NCBI GenBank assembly: GCA_032158295.1
Contig: CM063258.1
Span: 3,058,001 to 3,122,000, forward strand
Source of the DNA: Pycnopodia helianthoides
Taxonomy: Eukaryota; Echinodermata; Asteroidea; Forcipulatida; Asteriidae
Direction: 5' to 3'
DNA: 64,000 nucleotides
The notes under the pieces were generated by a model. That model saw only the letters and a program-made list of their open reading frames with translations. It ran no database searches and was not told the origin of the DNA. The translations under genes were made by a program, and so were the position numbers. Below, in pieces: positions 1-9,992 of this stretch; position 1 is the first letter of the stretch, and each line of letters begins with the position of its first letter.

Positions 1-1120
1 GGAAAGTTTTTACCTGGTCCGAGTATAGTAACCGGGGAACGTTTTTACCCGGCCCGACGAGCCGGGGAAAGTTTCTACCCGGCGGCCCGAGTAACCGAGG
101 AAAGTTTTTACCCGGCCCATGGCACCGGGGAAAGTTTTTAACCGGCCCGATGAACAGGTGAAAGTTTTTACCCGTCCCACGGCACCATGGACAATTTTTA
201 TCCGGCCAAAGGAGCCGGGGAAAGTTTTTACTCGGCCCGAGTTACCGGGGAAAATTTTAACCAGGCCCGAGAAGCCAAGGAAAGTTTTTACCAGGCCTGA
301 GTAACCGAGGAAAGTTTTTACCTGGCCCGAGTATAGTAACCGGGGAATGTTTTTACCCGGCCCGACGAGCCGGGGAAAGTTTCTACCCGGCGGCCCGAGT
401 AACCGAGGAAATCTTTTACTCGGCCCGAGGAGCCGGGGAAAGTTTTTAACCGGCCCATGGCACCGGGGAAATTTTGTACACGGCCCGATGAACAAGTGAA
501 AGTTTTTACCCGTCCCACGGCACCATGGAAAGTTTTTATCCGGCCAAAGGAGCTGGGTAAAGTTTTTACCTGGCCCGAGTAACCGAGGAAAATTTTTACC
601 TGGCCCGGCCGAGAAGCCAGGGAAAGTTTTTACCCGGCCCGAGTAACCGAGGAAAATTTTTACCTGGCCCGGCCGAGAAGCCAGGGAAAGTTTTTACCCG
701 GCTCCTGGGGACGGGTAAATATTTTCCCCGGTGCCGTGGGACGGGTAAAAACTTTATCAGGCTCCTTGGCCCAGGTAAAAAATGTCCTCGGTTACTCGGG
801 CCGGGTAAAATCTTTCCCTGTTTTTTTTTTAAAGTTTTTACCTTGTCCGAGTATAGTAACCGGGGAACGTTTTTACCCGGCCCGATGAACAAGTGAAAGT
901 TTTTACCCGTCCCACGGCACCATGGAAAGTTTTTATCCGGCCAAAGGAGCCGGGTAAAATTTTTACTCGGCCCGAGTAACCGAGGAAATTTTTTACCCGG
1001 CCCAAGGAGCCGGTGAAAGTTTTTAACCGTCCCACGGCACCGGGGAAAATATTTACCCGGCCCGAGGAGCCGGGAAAGTTTTTACCTGGTCCGAGAAAAG
1101 TTTTTACCAGGTCGACATGG
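1..1120. repeat. Degenerate ~30-bp tandem satellite, orientation switched inside
   Basis: Units of about 30 bp built around AGTTTTTACCCGGCCCGAG are repeated from the first base to about 1120, with many unit variants. Because the unit length is a multiple of three, long open frames run through both strands; these are by-products and not genes. Between about 698 and 825 the units read in the opposite orientation (CCGGGTAAAAACTT). The array runs off the left edge, so its full size is unknown. Confidence 0.9.
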
Positions 1121-3165
1121 GAATGTGGGTTGGCGAATAATTTATATTTAGGGTTACCAATTTTAAAAAGAGCCATTTGACGATTGCGTCATTTGAAATG
1201 TGGGTGGTGAGGGGAGACCTCGAGGATACTTTTTCAGATCCTCTTTTTAGCATTAACATGTTTTCATGCCTCAATTTCGGGCACTCTTCAGTTGCGGGTG
1301 TGGGTGATTCGTAATGAATCTGTAGGTCTCAAGTCTCGTCAGAGACAAGTTTTGGTTTATTCACTGTGATTCAGGGTGATGGTTGTGAGTTTGTGAGAGT
1401 GAAATCCTGACCACTGTTTCTCTGGAAAAGAAATTAGGATGTTAAGCATTTTTTCTTGTTGATCATCAATAAATCCAGATTCTAGTGGGATGTGATTGAG
1501 CAGTTGAGATGGTGAGTGGGTTGGACTCTGGTTAAGTTTGACTCTTAGCTATTTTTCTCTTTTGTTTCGGTCTTTTCTGAATGCAATGAATGGAGGTTCC
1601 GGGAAGATCCTCAAGAGTGTGTGGTTGCATTGTATTAAAGACCAGTGTTTATTGATCGCTTTGTTTAGGTCGCCATTGTTGATGTAAGGATCAACTATAG
1701 TCTAGTCAATCTATGATTTGACCTCGACAAAATTGCAACAAAAATGTCATTCACGATTTTCCAAGCCACACTGGGTCTGCTAGAGAGGGAGGCTTGATGA
1801 ACTTGCTCAACATGCATTTCAAGCAAAGCCGTTTCTTCTGACATGTACGATTCTTTCAGAATCTGCTTAGCTTGCTGGATGTTGTTACCCTCCTTGAAAA
1901 ATGGCAGCCGTCTTGGGTTTGTTTTCTTGCTCGTATGTGTTTGGAGAATATGCAGTGACCATACCCATGGAAATATTGTGTGGAAAAACAAATTATTATT
2001 ATATTACTGAAAACAGAGGCAAAAGCGGCAATTTTTAATTGATGCAAATTAGGCATATTTCCCCTACTTCCTTTTCTCTACTTTTTGGATATATTGTTTG
2101 GGAGGATTTTAAGAGACACTTGCAAAAAAAATCATTTCTGTTGCAATTTTGTCTAGGTCAAACCATTTTGGGGCACAAATTGACTATACTAAATTGCAAA
2201 TAGAAAACAAACAACAGTTCATTATAATGAAACCCAGCAAAAGACATTACACAATATTGAAGCAACAATAGGCCTCGACAAAAAACATCAATGAATGTTT
2301 CCATTGTATATAATATACTAATCTTACAAGTAACATATCACATTGTGTTAGTAAAATCCATAAGACCTGCGCATTCTTTAGTTCTACAACTAGCGGACCC
2401 ATGTCATGAAATTTCATATTAAAGGCCTATAAACCACACGATTTCAAGGGATATTTATGTGAATTATTATAATTCAACCTACAATCTTTCCAACCATAAT
2501 CAAAACAACGCTTTTTATAGCCCAAAGCGCCCAATCCGAAGGATTCGCTGCGGAGTAAGACACAATTTTTTCCCCCGAAAAGTGCAAACAAAAATCGTTG
2601 CAACTGGCTGCAAAAATAATAATATTGTAGGATTCGAACTGCCCACTCTAGCTACCGGGCAATCTCGGTGTTCTGTTGGTAACACATAGAATGGCAAAGT
2701 TCGTGTGTTTTTTTAGTTCAAATCCCGCCCGAGTGATGTGCCAGTTATGGTTTTGTTTCCAAGACTTGATAAAAGTTTATGGGTACCGGTAATATTCATG
2801 TATCAACGTCATAATATAAATAGAAATTGTTTACCCGGATTAAGAAAATATAGTGGCTGATGAAAGCTATAGCATGGCAGTTATAAAATTAAATATAATT
2901 ATTATTCAGTATAACTATAATTCAATATAATTACTATTCATAGCCTAGTTATTCGTAATTATTTTAATATTCATAAGCAATTGGCATCTTCTTCATAATT
3001 ATAATAAAATAATTTGGTCTGTAAGATCGTGTAAACGTTTTCAATTGTATAGCGTTCGCCGCCGTGGCATCCCCGTTCCATTTAAAATTCCCTACCAGAA
3101 AAAAAATCACTTTTTATTTCGTGTGATGTGTTCAGATAAGTACACGCCTACCCACTCTTTACTTG
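1121..3165. other. Intergenic region, no gene recognised
   Basis: No coding exon is supported here. The stretch is AT-rich. Around 2630-2660 (minus) and 2715-2735 (plus) there are degenerate Pol III B-box-like words (GTTCGAATCC, AGTTCAAATCCC), suggesting decayed tRNA-derived SINE pieces. Open frames near 1695-2056 show no family signature. Confidence 0.5.
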
Positions 3166-3562
3166 TTAAAGGCACTGGACACTATTGGTAATTACTCAAA
3201 ATAATTGTTAGCTGAAAAACTTACTCGGTAACGAGCAATCGAGAGCTGTTGATAGTATAAAACATTGTGAGAAACGGCTCCCTCTGAAGTAACGTAGTTT
3301 TTGAGAAAGAAGTAATTTCTCAGTAAAATATTTGAATTGATTTCGAGACCTCACACGTGAGGTCTCGAAATCAAGCAATCAAGCATCTGACAGCACACAA
3401 CTTCGTGTGACAAGGGTGTTTTTTCTTCCATTATTATCTCGCAACTTCGACGACCAATTGAGTTCAAATGTTCACAGGTTTGTTATTTTGTGCATTATGT
3501 TGAGATACACCAAGTGAGAAGACTGGTCTTTGACAATTACCAGAGGTGTCCAGTGTCTTTAA
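3166..3562 (+). mobile_element. TTAA-flanked MITE, family A (AGGCACTGGACAC)
   Basis: The element is bounded by TTAA at 3166-3169 and 3559-3562, with terminal inverted repeats AGGCACTGGACAC and GTGTCCAGTGTCT. There is no coding capacity. Its TTAA target and short inverted ends fit a piggyBac-type non-autonomous element. Other copies lie at 24754-25067 and, truncated, at 9792, 14222 and 57824. Confidence 0.85.
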
Positions 3563-3955
3563 AGGCACAGTGCACGTTTGGTAATGACTCTGAAAATTAA
3601 ATGGCAACACAAAGTTACGAGCTGTTATACAGCAACGTTGGATAGTATAATGCATTTTGAGAAACATTTCACTTCGCAGTACTGCGGTTATGGACAAAAG
3701 ATATCACTTTTTATCCCAACAAATTTGAATCTAAGAAGTTAGTGTTTCTGTCAGAAACGTTTCTCAGTTTGTGTATTCCTATTAGGAATTATTCTTCCTG
3801 CGTGGACATAACCGCTCAAGGTTTTTGGCGATATCTCAAAAACGCTAACAAACCTTTCGAAATGAAACTTTTACAGGTTAGTTTTCTTGTGTAGCTTTGA
3901 AACAAACACGAACAAACAGTAGGCTCCAATTACCAAACGTGTACGATGCCTTTAA
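3559..3955 (+). mobile_element. TTAA-flanked MITE, family E (AGGCACAGTGCACG)
   Basis: A second element starts on the same TTAA (3559-3562) that ends the preceding MITE and finishes at TTAA 3952-3955. Its ends read AGGCACAGTGCACGTTTGG and the approximate inverse ACCAAACGTGTACGATGCCT. A reverse-oriented copy is at 31902-32265. Confidence 0.8.
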
Positions 3956-4039
3956 ACATTACGTGAGTAATAAATGGGCATGACTGTTTAAATCCGGGTA
4001 TTTCGCCACAAACTGTGTCAGAGATTTCAAGCAACTCGT

Positions 4040-4199
4040 CTACAGGTTCTTCACCACGGAGGAGGCGCGGTACTTCCTCCTGAAATCTGTAGTTTCGTCG
4101 AGGGCAAAGATCGGTCCTAGCTCCCCGTGGACGTAGAGCGTCTCGTCGTGCCGGTCCTGCTCGACAAGTTTCATCAGGGAGTCGGACACCACGGATGCG
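4040..4199 (-). CDS. Pseudo-SDR exon 6 and stop
   Basis: Codes residues 213-265 and the TAG at 4040-4042, after a TATTCGCAG acceptor. The C-terminus ends SSVVKNL. Apart from length it has little likeness to the 15-PGDH tail. Confidence 0.8.
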
Positions 4200-7100
4200 C
4201 TGCGAATACATAAACATAAATCATTCATAAAGATCATGATATGTTTGTTGTTTCTTTTTAGCTGCCAAATCACGAAATTTTAGTTTCAATTCAATACAAC
4301 ATTTATTTCGAATGGGGGCGTGGGTTCGTATCCCACTTCTGACACCATGTTGTGATCTTAGAACATAGAGATGGCAATGATTGCTTATGATTTTATTGTG
4401 TCTCGTGAACTGTTACAACATTGACATTCTCGATGACAGTTAACATATTTTGTATAAGGAACATTTTAAAGAAGCTTTAAATAGATATAACATGTTTACA
4501 GTAAGTAAGCATGATAATTAATTTTACGTAAAGATCACACTTAACCGTAAACAAAAAATCATTATTATGTCAACATGTAATAAACAAGGTGAAGAATAGC
4601 TTATGTAACTTTCCCCCAAAAAACCACGACAACACTTCAAGACAACTACAAACAGACAGTTAGGACAAAACAATACAATACAGACTTGATATGCAATGCG
4701 TTTTAGTTACCCTTTATCATCACGTGCTGGTGGCATATTGGTCGGGACCCTTATGTGCAAGACCAACAATAGACCAGTACTACAATATGCTAGTACTACA
4801 ATAGGCCAGTACTGCATTAGGCCAGTACTGCAATAGGCCAGTACTGCAATAGGCCAGTACTGCATTAGGCCTGTACTGCATTAGGCCTGTACTGCAATAG
4901 GCCAGTACTGCAATAGGCCAGTACTGCATTAGGCCAGTACTGCAATAGGCCAGTACTGCAATAGGCCAGTACTGCAATAGGCCAGTACTGCATTAGGCCA
5001 GTACTGCAATACGCCAGTACTGCAATAGGCCGTGCACTGCAATATGCCGTGTCTGATTTCGGCGGCTATACAGCTACGGTCTCAGCGGGTCGCTGCGTCA
5101 TCATACGCTGAAGTATAGGAGGTCCCTAGCAACACCCTTAACAGCAGTCATAGCCGTAGCTGTAGCCGCCATTTTGGATACGGTCATTAACTATCATACT
5201 ATTTCCGTGCCCTATGCCCGCCGGGAGGGCTTTTTTTCGTGACTCTGGGCCGAAAGTTCAACATTGTTAACACCACCAGTGTTTAAATCCGGTCGTTCCC
5301 TTTTGAAGCCGTCCTAACTATAATGATTTAACTGTTGTTATTGATTCCAGAAGATGCTTCTAGATGGATTGCAATACGCGTCATTGACCGCCATCTTTGA
5401 TGTAAAACAATGAAAAGGTGCACGCGTGTACGCGCTATACGCACAACTCTCAGCCAATGATAGCTCGTCACGCGTGCACAATTCATCAAAGATGGCGGTC
5501 AGTGATGTCTATTGCAATCCATCTATTGCGATAATCTACTTACGGTTTAGTCTTTAGTTTTGTCAGGGTGATTTCAGCGTGTTTCTGCACCCGTTCCTCG
5601 GCCAGCACGGCCGTGGACATCTCGTCATCTTTCATCGGGCACGGGCAGAAGACGTTGACCCGGATCTTGCGAGCTTTCACTTCCGGGTCGAATTTCTAGA
5701 TGAGCAGTGTCAAATTTAAAACTTTACTAAAAATTAAGCAATTCAGTAATCTGTCTGCTAAACTATAGTCTTTGAATTTGGATGGACTCACTCCCCCACC
5801 CCCCCCCCCCTTAGCCGTTTGACCTGCACGACTGTGTTGGCCTAAAATAGGCACTGAGCTTAGAAGATGACTTTTTGAGATAATATAATTAGCTGTTGCA
5901 AACTGCTTACCAACCAAAAGGACCTATGGTATAAATGCCAAAATGAGTTAGTGGCCTGACGTTTCGACCCTAATAGCAGAGTCTTTTCTCGAAGGCTAAA
6001 AAGATGACATTTCAAATGCTTGTCAATTTATCAGCAAAATTTGTAAGCAAAGAGCAGTCTCTGTTTCCAGCGTAGTGTATTTTATTTTCCCAAAACAAAA
6101 GATGTCACTTTCTTTTTCCCTTTTTCCTTTAATTCAATTTTCGTGTAAGGGACACCACAATTCCAGAATGCTGGGAGTTATATTACGCCCTCAATGTATC
6201 AACTCTTTTCACGACCAAAAATAATTATGCAAATTTACCGTTACGCCGTTCACCATTTATATTATCGATTCAATGTCGCCTAGTGAGGATCTTCAATTTA
6301 TTATTATCGAATCTGTTCTTACCGCTATGGTCTTGGTGTACGCCAGCACGGCGGCCTTGCAAGCGCTGACAATTGGCATGTACGGGGCCAGGGTCATCGC
6401 TAAAACAAATTATAAATTCAAACGTTCATCATTTTTTTAATAGAATATACGCTCAGTGATTGTTTTCAATGTAAACATTGGCTATAGTTATTAGTATGTA
6501 TACATGTATATATATATTTGTTCAATTAATTTCATTGTTCTACTTTATGCACGACATAATACAAGTGTCTGTGACTGCATTATTTTATTAAAGGAAAAAT
6601 GGAATACGAAGGCAAACAAAATAGTTTGAATATGCCTAGTTTTTTCCATTCATTGTTCAGTTGTTTATAGTACTGCTGTTAAGACTAAATCACAAGAATT
6701 TACTCATGACACTCTATTGAAAAAATTCGTGAAAAACTGAGATCTTTTTTATATTGATGTACACTGAGTTGTTGATTAAAACAATATAAATCGATGCCTG
6801 TATAATTGTTACAATGCAAGCACTTCATTTACAACGAGCTCGTCAAGTCTCTAAAGTGCAAAAATGGTTACCTGCAACTGATGTGACATTGACAAGCAAT
6901 CCTTTGGCGTTGAGGTAATCAAGGGCCAGCCGGGTACCATGGATAATGCCGTGCTGACATGTAAAAAAAATAATAATACAAGTAAAAACCGAGAATACTA
7001 TTGAAATGAGATCATTAATAATATAACAAATAATAGAATGGATGCTCCATGGGGAAAAGGGCTTTTTAATTTTTGAATATCTTTCCTATCCCCAGTGGAA

Positions 7101-9080
7101 AAAGAATGCACACAATCTGAACGCAAATATTAATTATCTTTTCCAGCGAAAATCCTGTGTGACCATTCAATATCATCATGTGGTTTTGATTTGAATGTTA
7201 TAGTTTATAGTTCTTTGCACGGTTGTGCCACCCTTTACACAATCTGTGTAGTTGATGGTTTTATTGTAGGGACAATAAACTCTGGAAAATCTCACCACGA
7301 GTATGAGTTTATAGGAAGATTATTAAGAAATCAACGAGTTCATTATTTAGTTGTTCACAGGCAGTATACCTTACTGTATTGAACTTGTTTGTGTCTTGTT
7401 AACCGCTCATCACTGGAATGTTTATTAATTAGATTTTCTATCACGGCCGAATAATTCAATTGATTGGAAAAGTCAGGAGCGCATCCCAATTACGTACACA
7501 GAGAATGACCCCGTGGCTTTGTGCATCCAGGGCCCAATTTCATGAAGCAGTTTAGCAGAAAATAGTGCTTAACAACACATTTCTTTGCTAAGCAAAAAAT
7601 GAGTGGGGTACCAGCCCCAACAATGTAATGGCTGGTAGCCAGTTTCTGGTAAGCACTATTTTTTCGTGTTTAGCTTTTTTGTGCTTACAGGCTTTATGAA
7701 ACTAGGCCCTGAACTGTGAGTGACCAGCGCTTATGATCTTCTATCTTTAAACAAAACTTTCAAAAATAACTTTTAAAAGAAACACATTGGAAAAGGTAAA
7801 ACATTGGTATCTTCAAAAAAGCTAAACTGACCTGGGATAGAACCCTTGCATATGACGTCACAAGCTAATTGAAGAGCGCCCTCACTGAGGTCAAATGAAA
7901 ACCTATCATTGGCTGAAAGTACCACATGTCCCATTTGTGACTGGTATCCTGCTCATTTCTGCTGAGCAGGAAATTGTTAAGCAATATTCTTGCTTAAGCA
8001 GCTCTATGAAAATGGGCCCTGGTTTGTAAATGCCCTCACTGCTCTGCGTCCTTAACGGAAAGTAAATTTTGTGAAACTTTGTGATCTTCTTCTTTTTGAA
8101 CACTGCGCTTAGCTCAAGCACAAAACAAGTTTGCTTACTTGGAAAATTAACAGCCAGCAAAAGTACCATAATATTTGGTTTTGTACTGTTTGTGGTTGGT
8201 TTTTCCACTTATTGTCCAAGCAGTGCTAAAAGATATTCAACTCTGCAGGTTAATCCAGAAAGGCTGAACACTGTTGTATACATGATACTTGTTAGTTTTG
8301 CATAATATTACCAGTGATATTTGTATGGTCTTCTCCCACTCGATTTCGTCCCACGATGAACCAAGGTTGCACACGATGTCCAGCCTTTCAAACCGTGTTT
8401 TGGCCTCCTCGAAGCCCACCTTGAGGCTGGCCTGGTCGGTGATGTCACAGTTGTAGACGAGCACCCTCTCCTCTCCGTATCTTTCCACCAGGTCCTTGTG
8501 GGGTTTGTTGGCCGCTTCGGACCCAAGGAAAATTACACCCTGATGAAGAATGCTTAAATTAGTACCGTACCAATCAGTCATCTTGATTCAATACTCTATA
8601 CCAAAATAGCTCACCCATTCCGTTTTCAAAAAACGGCTGGCCATTGCTCAATGGGGATTGGGGACCAACCGTCAGAGTTGCAGAAAAGCTGCCTTTGATT
8701 GCACAGAAAAAGACCGTGGAAAGGGGAGATTAGCAAAGCCACTGGGATCCTAAAGTAATACAGGTTGCACTTAAGGAAATGATCTCTGATTTGCTTGCAG
8801 GTTGAGCTTATAGCTGATTTTTGCATCTGCGCAGAATAGTAAACGTTTGCGATTTATAAACATTCTCCATCGATGCTTTGCTCTGCGTCAATGTGTGGCA
8901 TGCCAAAATGTGACTGCATGCTTGTCAATGCATGCATCGCTATACCAATTCCAATGACTTAGTGTATAATGTGGTACAAACCTTTGCCCCCTTTTCGAGC
9001 AGCGAGACAGCAAAAGTGGTTCCCAGGAGCCCCTCGCTGCCCGTCAGAAGAGCAACCGCACCGTTGACGTTTATTGCCAT
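4040..9080 (-). CDS. HPGD-like: 15-PGDH-like short-chain dehydrogenase, catalytically dead by sequence
   Basis: Six minus-strand exons, 9080-8982, 8539-8312, 6953-6872, 6399-6323, 5695-5544 and 4199-4040, join in matching phases with GT-AG introns to give 265 aa, almost the 266 aa of human 15-hydroxyprostaglandin dehydrogenase. The ATG at 9080 follows an in-frame TAA. Layout is that of an SDR Rossmann enzyme: start NVNGAVALLTG, CDI at 64-66, WEKTIQISL at 101-109, NVTS at 131-134, C-terminal CP motif at 179-180. Active enzymes of this family oxidise the 15-OH of prostaglandins with NAD+ in the cytosol. Here the catalytic Tyr is Val147, the tetrad Asn is Ser108, NNAG is CNLG (90-93), the Gly-rich loop reads TGSEGLLG, and the NAD-selecting Asp is replaced by Gly39; Ser134 and Lys151 remain. 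The frame is intact, so this is more likely a pseudoenzyme than a decaying gene. It is divergent to the MEGF9-like gene. Confidence 0.85.
4313..4347 (+). repeat. tRNA-Leu 3' half with CCA, possible LTR primer-binding site on minus strand
   Basis: The stretch GGCGTGGGTTCGTATCCC followed by ACTTCTGACACCA matches the T-arm and acceptor end of animal tRNA-Leu with one mismatch, and includes the CCA that is added after transcription. On the minus strand it begins TGGTGTCAGAAGTGGG, the form of a retrotransposon primer-binding site, and the adjacent sequence from 4349 upward begins TGTTGTGATC on the plus strand, as an inverted LTR edge might. No internal coding region remains. Confidence 0.55.
4766..5050 (+). 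repeat. 16-bp tandem array (GCCAGTACTGCAATAG)
   Basis: About 17 head-to-tail 16-bp units with AAT/ATT and A/T swaps, inside the last intron of the pseudo-SDR gene. Open frames across it are repeat artefacts. Confidence 0.9.
5055..5185. repeat. Inverted-repeat element, family N copy 1
   Basis: Ends resemble one another in inverse (GGCGGCTATACAGCTACGG and CCGTAGCTGTAGCCGCC), with CGTCATCATACGCTGAAGTATAG inside split over a short core. A second copy is at 38405-38535. Confidence 0.65.
5361..5526. mobile_element. Palindromic element, family H, in pseudo-SDR intron
   Basis: Long inverted arms begin TAGATGGATTGCAATACGCG and carry GACCGCCATCTTTGAT and the inverse ATCAAAGATGGCGGTC. The core CAAGATGGCGG-like word resembles a YY1 site, present once in each arm. 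Copies lie at 35950-36122 and 48406-48569. Confidence 0.8.
5544..5695 (-). CDS. Pseudo-SDR exon 5
   Basis: Codes residues 163-212 plus two bases, between CATCTAG and ACC|GTAAG. It includes RVNVFCPCPM (174-183), the strand whose usual PG turn has become PC. A 166-bp palindromic element begins 18 bp beyond the donor. Confidence 0.85.
5878..5990 (+). repeat. Dispersed repeat shared with 40574-40690
   Basis: AATTAGCTGTTGCAAACTGC and GTGGCCTGACGTTTCGACCC recur in the same order at 40574-40690. No coding content. Lies in the pseudo-SDR intron between exons 5 and 4. Confidence 0.7.
6323..6399 (-). CDS. Pseudo-SDR exon 4 (active-site exon)
   Basis: Codes residues 137-162. The active-site motif reads PIVSACK (145-151): the residue four before Lys151 and thirteen after Ser134, which is Tyr in active SDRs, is Val147. 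Acceptor TTTTAG, donor GCG|GTAAG. Confidence 0.85.
6872..6953 (-). CDS. Pseudo-SDR exon 3
   Basis: Codes residues 110-136 plus one base, between ATGTCAG and GCAG|GTAACC. It covers the helix GTRLALDYL and strand LLVNVTS with the retained catalytic-position Ser134. Confidence 0.85.
7530..7710. mobile_element. Hairpin MITE, family F
   Basis: Inverted ends GGGCCCAATTTCATGAAGC and TTTATGAAACTAGGCCC enclose a self-complementary core rich in GCTTAAC/GCTAAGC words. It lies in the 6954-8311 intron of the pseudo-SDR gene and belongs to the commonest element family in the window. Confidence 0.8.
7912..8020. mobile_element. Hairpin MITE, family F (half copy)
   Basis: Right half of a family F element: the ACTGGTATCCTGCTCATT block through GCTTAAGCAGCTCTATG to GGGCCC. 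The left arm is missing. Confidence 0.7.
8312..8539 (-). CDS. Pseudo-SDR exon 2
   Basis: Codes residues 34-109 between a TTCATCAG acceptor and a CTG|GTAATA donor, phase 0 at both ends. It contains CDI (64-66), which matches the adenine-contacting Asp of SDRs, CNLG (90-93) in place of NNAG, and Ser108 in place of the tetrad Asn. Confidence 0.85.
8982..9080 (-). CDS. Pseudo-SDR exon 1
   Basis: Codes residues 1-33, from the ATG at 9080 to the GGGGCAAAG|GTTTGT donor. It carries the first beta strand and the altered glycine loop TGSEGLLG (13-20). Ends in phase 0. Confidence 0.85.
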
Positions 9081-9600
9081 TCTGGTTTCCACTTCGAGAA
9101 TCAGTTGGTTTTTTTAAACACCTGATTTTGTTCCAGGATCAGGAGTGTTCTTCGCCAGATTTTTAGCAACTTAGTTTCAGACAGTTAATTTTAGACAGCG
9201 GCCGTAATATTATTAACTTCACAGATTTTATCGCGGTGTGGCAAATTTTGCACCCTGAACCCGCCCTGTTAGTTTTGCTGTATAGTGGGCCAACAATGCG
9301 CTAGAAATTACACAATTAAAATTGCTCAGATAAAAGAAAAACGCATGGTGCAAAGTCTTGTAGTTGTGCTCGTTTATCGATAAAAAACAACAACTTGGGT
9401 TCATCCCGACACTGTATAGTTCATAAGGTTATTGTGCCGGTAGATACTTTTTTTGGTAATGACCTCGAAAAGAAACTATGTATGCAAGCCACCACGGTAA
9501 ACATACCTTCCTGGTGGTGGGCTTTTTGTACACTGTTTTGAAACTAATCGAACCCTTGGACTGACGTGACGTGACGTCACACTCAGTGGCGGCGCTAATG

Positions 9601-9664
9601 GGGGGGGGGGGGGCGCACGGGGGAAAAATGCCCCCCCCCAGTTATTTTTTTTGCCCCCCCCCCC
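9601..9664. repeat. Facing poly-G and poly-C runs
   Basis: A run of 13 G is followed within 40 bp by runs of nine and eleven C, so the segment can fold back or form G-quadruplexes. The exact run lengths may be unreliable. Confidence 0.8.
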
Positions 9665-9791
9665 AGTTTTTTCCCCGATGTCGGGAAATGAGTTTAATCC
9701 CAAACCACTGCACCCAATTTGTTACAATGTTGTTTGCGCTGTAAATAATAAACTCAATTTCATCCATCATAATTTACATGTAATTATATAG

Positions 9792-9992
9792 GCTATTGGT
9801 AATTACTCAAAATAACTGTTAGCATAAAAACTTACTTGGTAACGAGCAATGGAGAGCTGTTGATAGTATAAAACATTGTGAGAAACGGCTCCCTCTGAAG
9901 TAACGTAGTTTTTGAGAAAGAAGTAATTTCTCAGTAAAATATTTGAATTGACTGATTCGAGACCTCACGGCGTGGAGAGGGTCTCGAAACAA
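9792..9992 (+). mobile_element. Truncated family A MITE
   Basis: Matches the left half of the family A elements from CTATTGGTAATTACTC to the GAGACCTCAC palindrome. Both TTAA ends are missing. Confidence 0.75.

Noticed and set aside
10..1176. Proline/arginine-rich frames on the minus strand
   Set aside because: Frames through the 30-bp satellite; no domain and no codon-like bias.
4780..4977. 65-codon minus-strand frame
   Set aside because: Falls in the 16-bp array in an intron.
4796..5045. CRISPR-like array
   Set aside because: Units are head to tail without unique spacers, in a eukaryotic intron.
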